A stretch of 64,000 bases of DNA from Misgurnus anguillicaudatus (taxonomy: Eukaryota > Chordata > Actinopteri > Cypriniformes > Cobitidae), in contig NC_073357.2 in NCBI RefSeq assembly GCF_027580225.2, forward strand, positions 44,416,001 through 44,480,000, written 5' to 3'. Made by a program: the position numbers and the translations under genes. Every line of letters begins with the position of its first letter. The first letter of the stretch is position 1. This document shows positions 63,823-64,000 of the stretch, one piece after another. The notes under the pieces were generated by a model. The model made no database searches and had not been told where the DNA came from. It saw only the letters and a list, made by a program, of their open reading frames with translations.

Positions 63823-64000
63823 AAACAAACCATATACAGTAAGGGGAAGATCACAGCAAACGCGTTTAAATCGTCTGTAAACGCAAGGTGCAATGCACTG
63901 CTCCCTTTTTGGGTCACTTTAAAAAATAGCAATGCAGAACGGCTTTTATATTGCTAGGCAACCACCGAGGCAGCTGTCCTGTCAATAAAATATTGAAGCG

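Overview
This is a vertebrate, almost certainly teleost, nuclear genomic window. It is AT-rich, has long introns, carries (CA)n and (AT)n microsatellites, and is packed with short terminal-inverted-repeat (TIR) and fold-back elements of the kind that fill carp- and zebrafish-like (cyprinid) genomes. The cyprinid assignment is inference from remembered repeat types, not from a search.

The only protein-coding gene I can support runs on the minus strand from 57958 down to 3583. Fifteen consecutive exons, 4,237 coding bases in all, have GT/AG borders and codon phases that chain without a break. Together they encode the end of one cadherin repeat, ten further extracellular cadherin (EC) repeats, a degenerate membrane-proximal EC with a DPDDWD motif, a classic-cadherin juxtamembrane module, and the first part of a cysteine-rich/EGF region. 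This order is that of type III classic cadherins: Drosophila DN-cadherin (CadN) and the vertebrate 'Hz-cadherin'/'neural-cadherin-like' proteins. The 5' end (signal peptide, first ECs) lies beyond the right edge. The 3' end (remaining EGF/laminin-G modules, transmembrane segment, catenin-binding tail) lies beyond the left edge.

The most notable lesion is in window exon 4 (52946-53118). The conserved segment expected to read like VNP-x-TGWVYVNQPISQ carries an in-frame TAA at 52979-52981. An alternative GT donor 48 nt upstream would remove exactly 16 codons, stop included, and keep the frame. This is either allelic or assembly error, early pseudogenisation, or a conditional splice switch.

The introns hold many non-autonomous DNA elements, often one inside another. 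Clear cases are a TIR element at 13653-15597 with two side-by-side insertions, one of them itself interrupted at a TTAA site; a three-layer nest at 54701-56209; a three-layer nest at 40241-40990; and hAT-like elements with 8-bp target duplications at 41035-42088 and 47389-47856, plus near-perfect duplications at 18951-19423 and 60357-62125. There are also a tRNA-derived SINE (about 49445-49745) and a decayed LINE 3' end (about 59380-60137). I found no other genes, no CRISPR array and no bacterial-type features.
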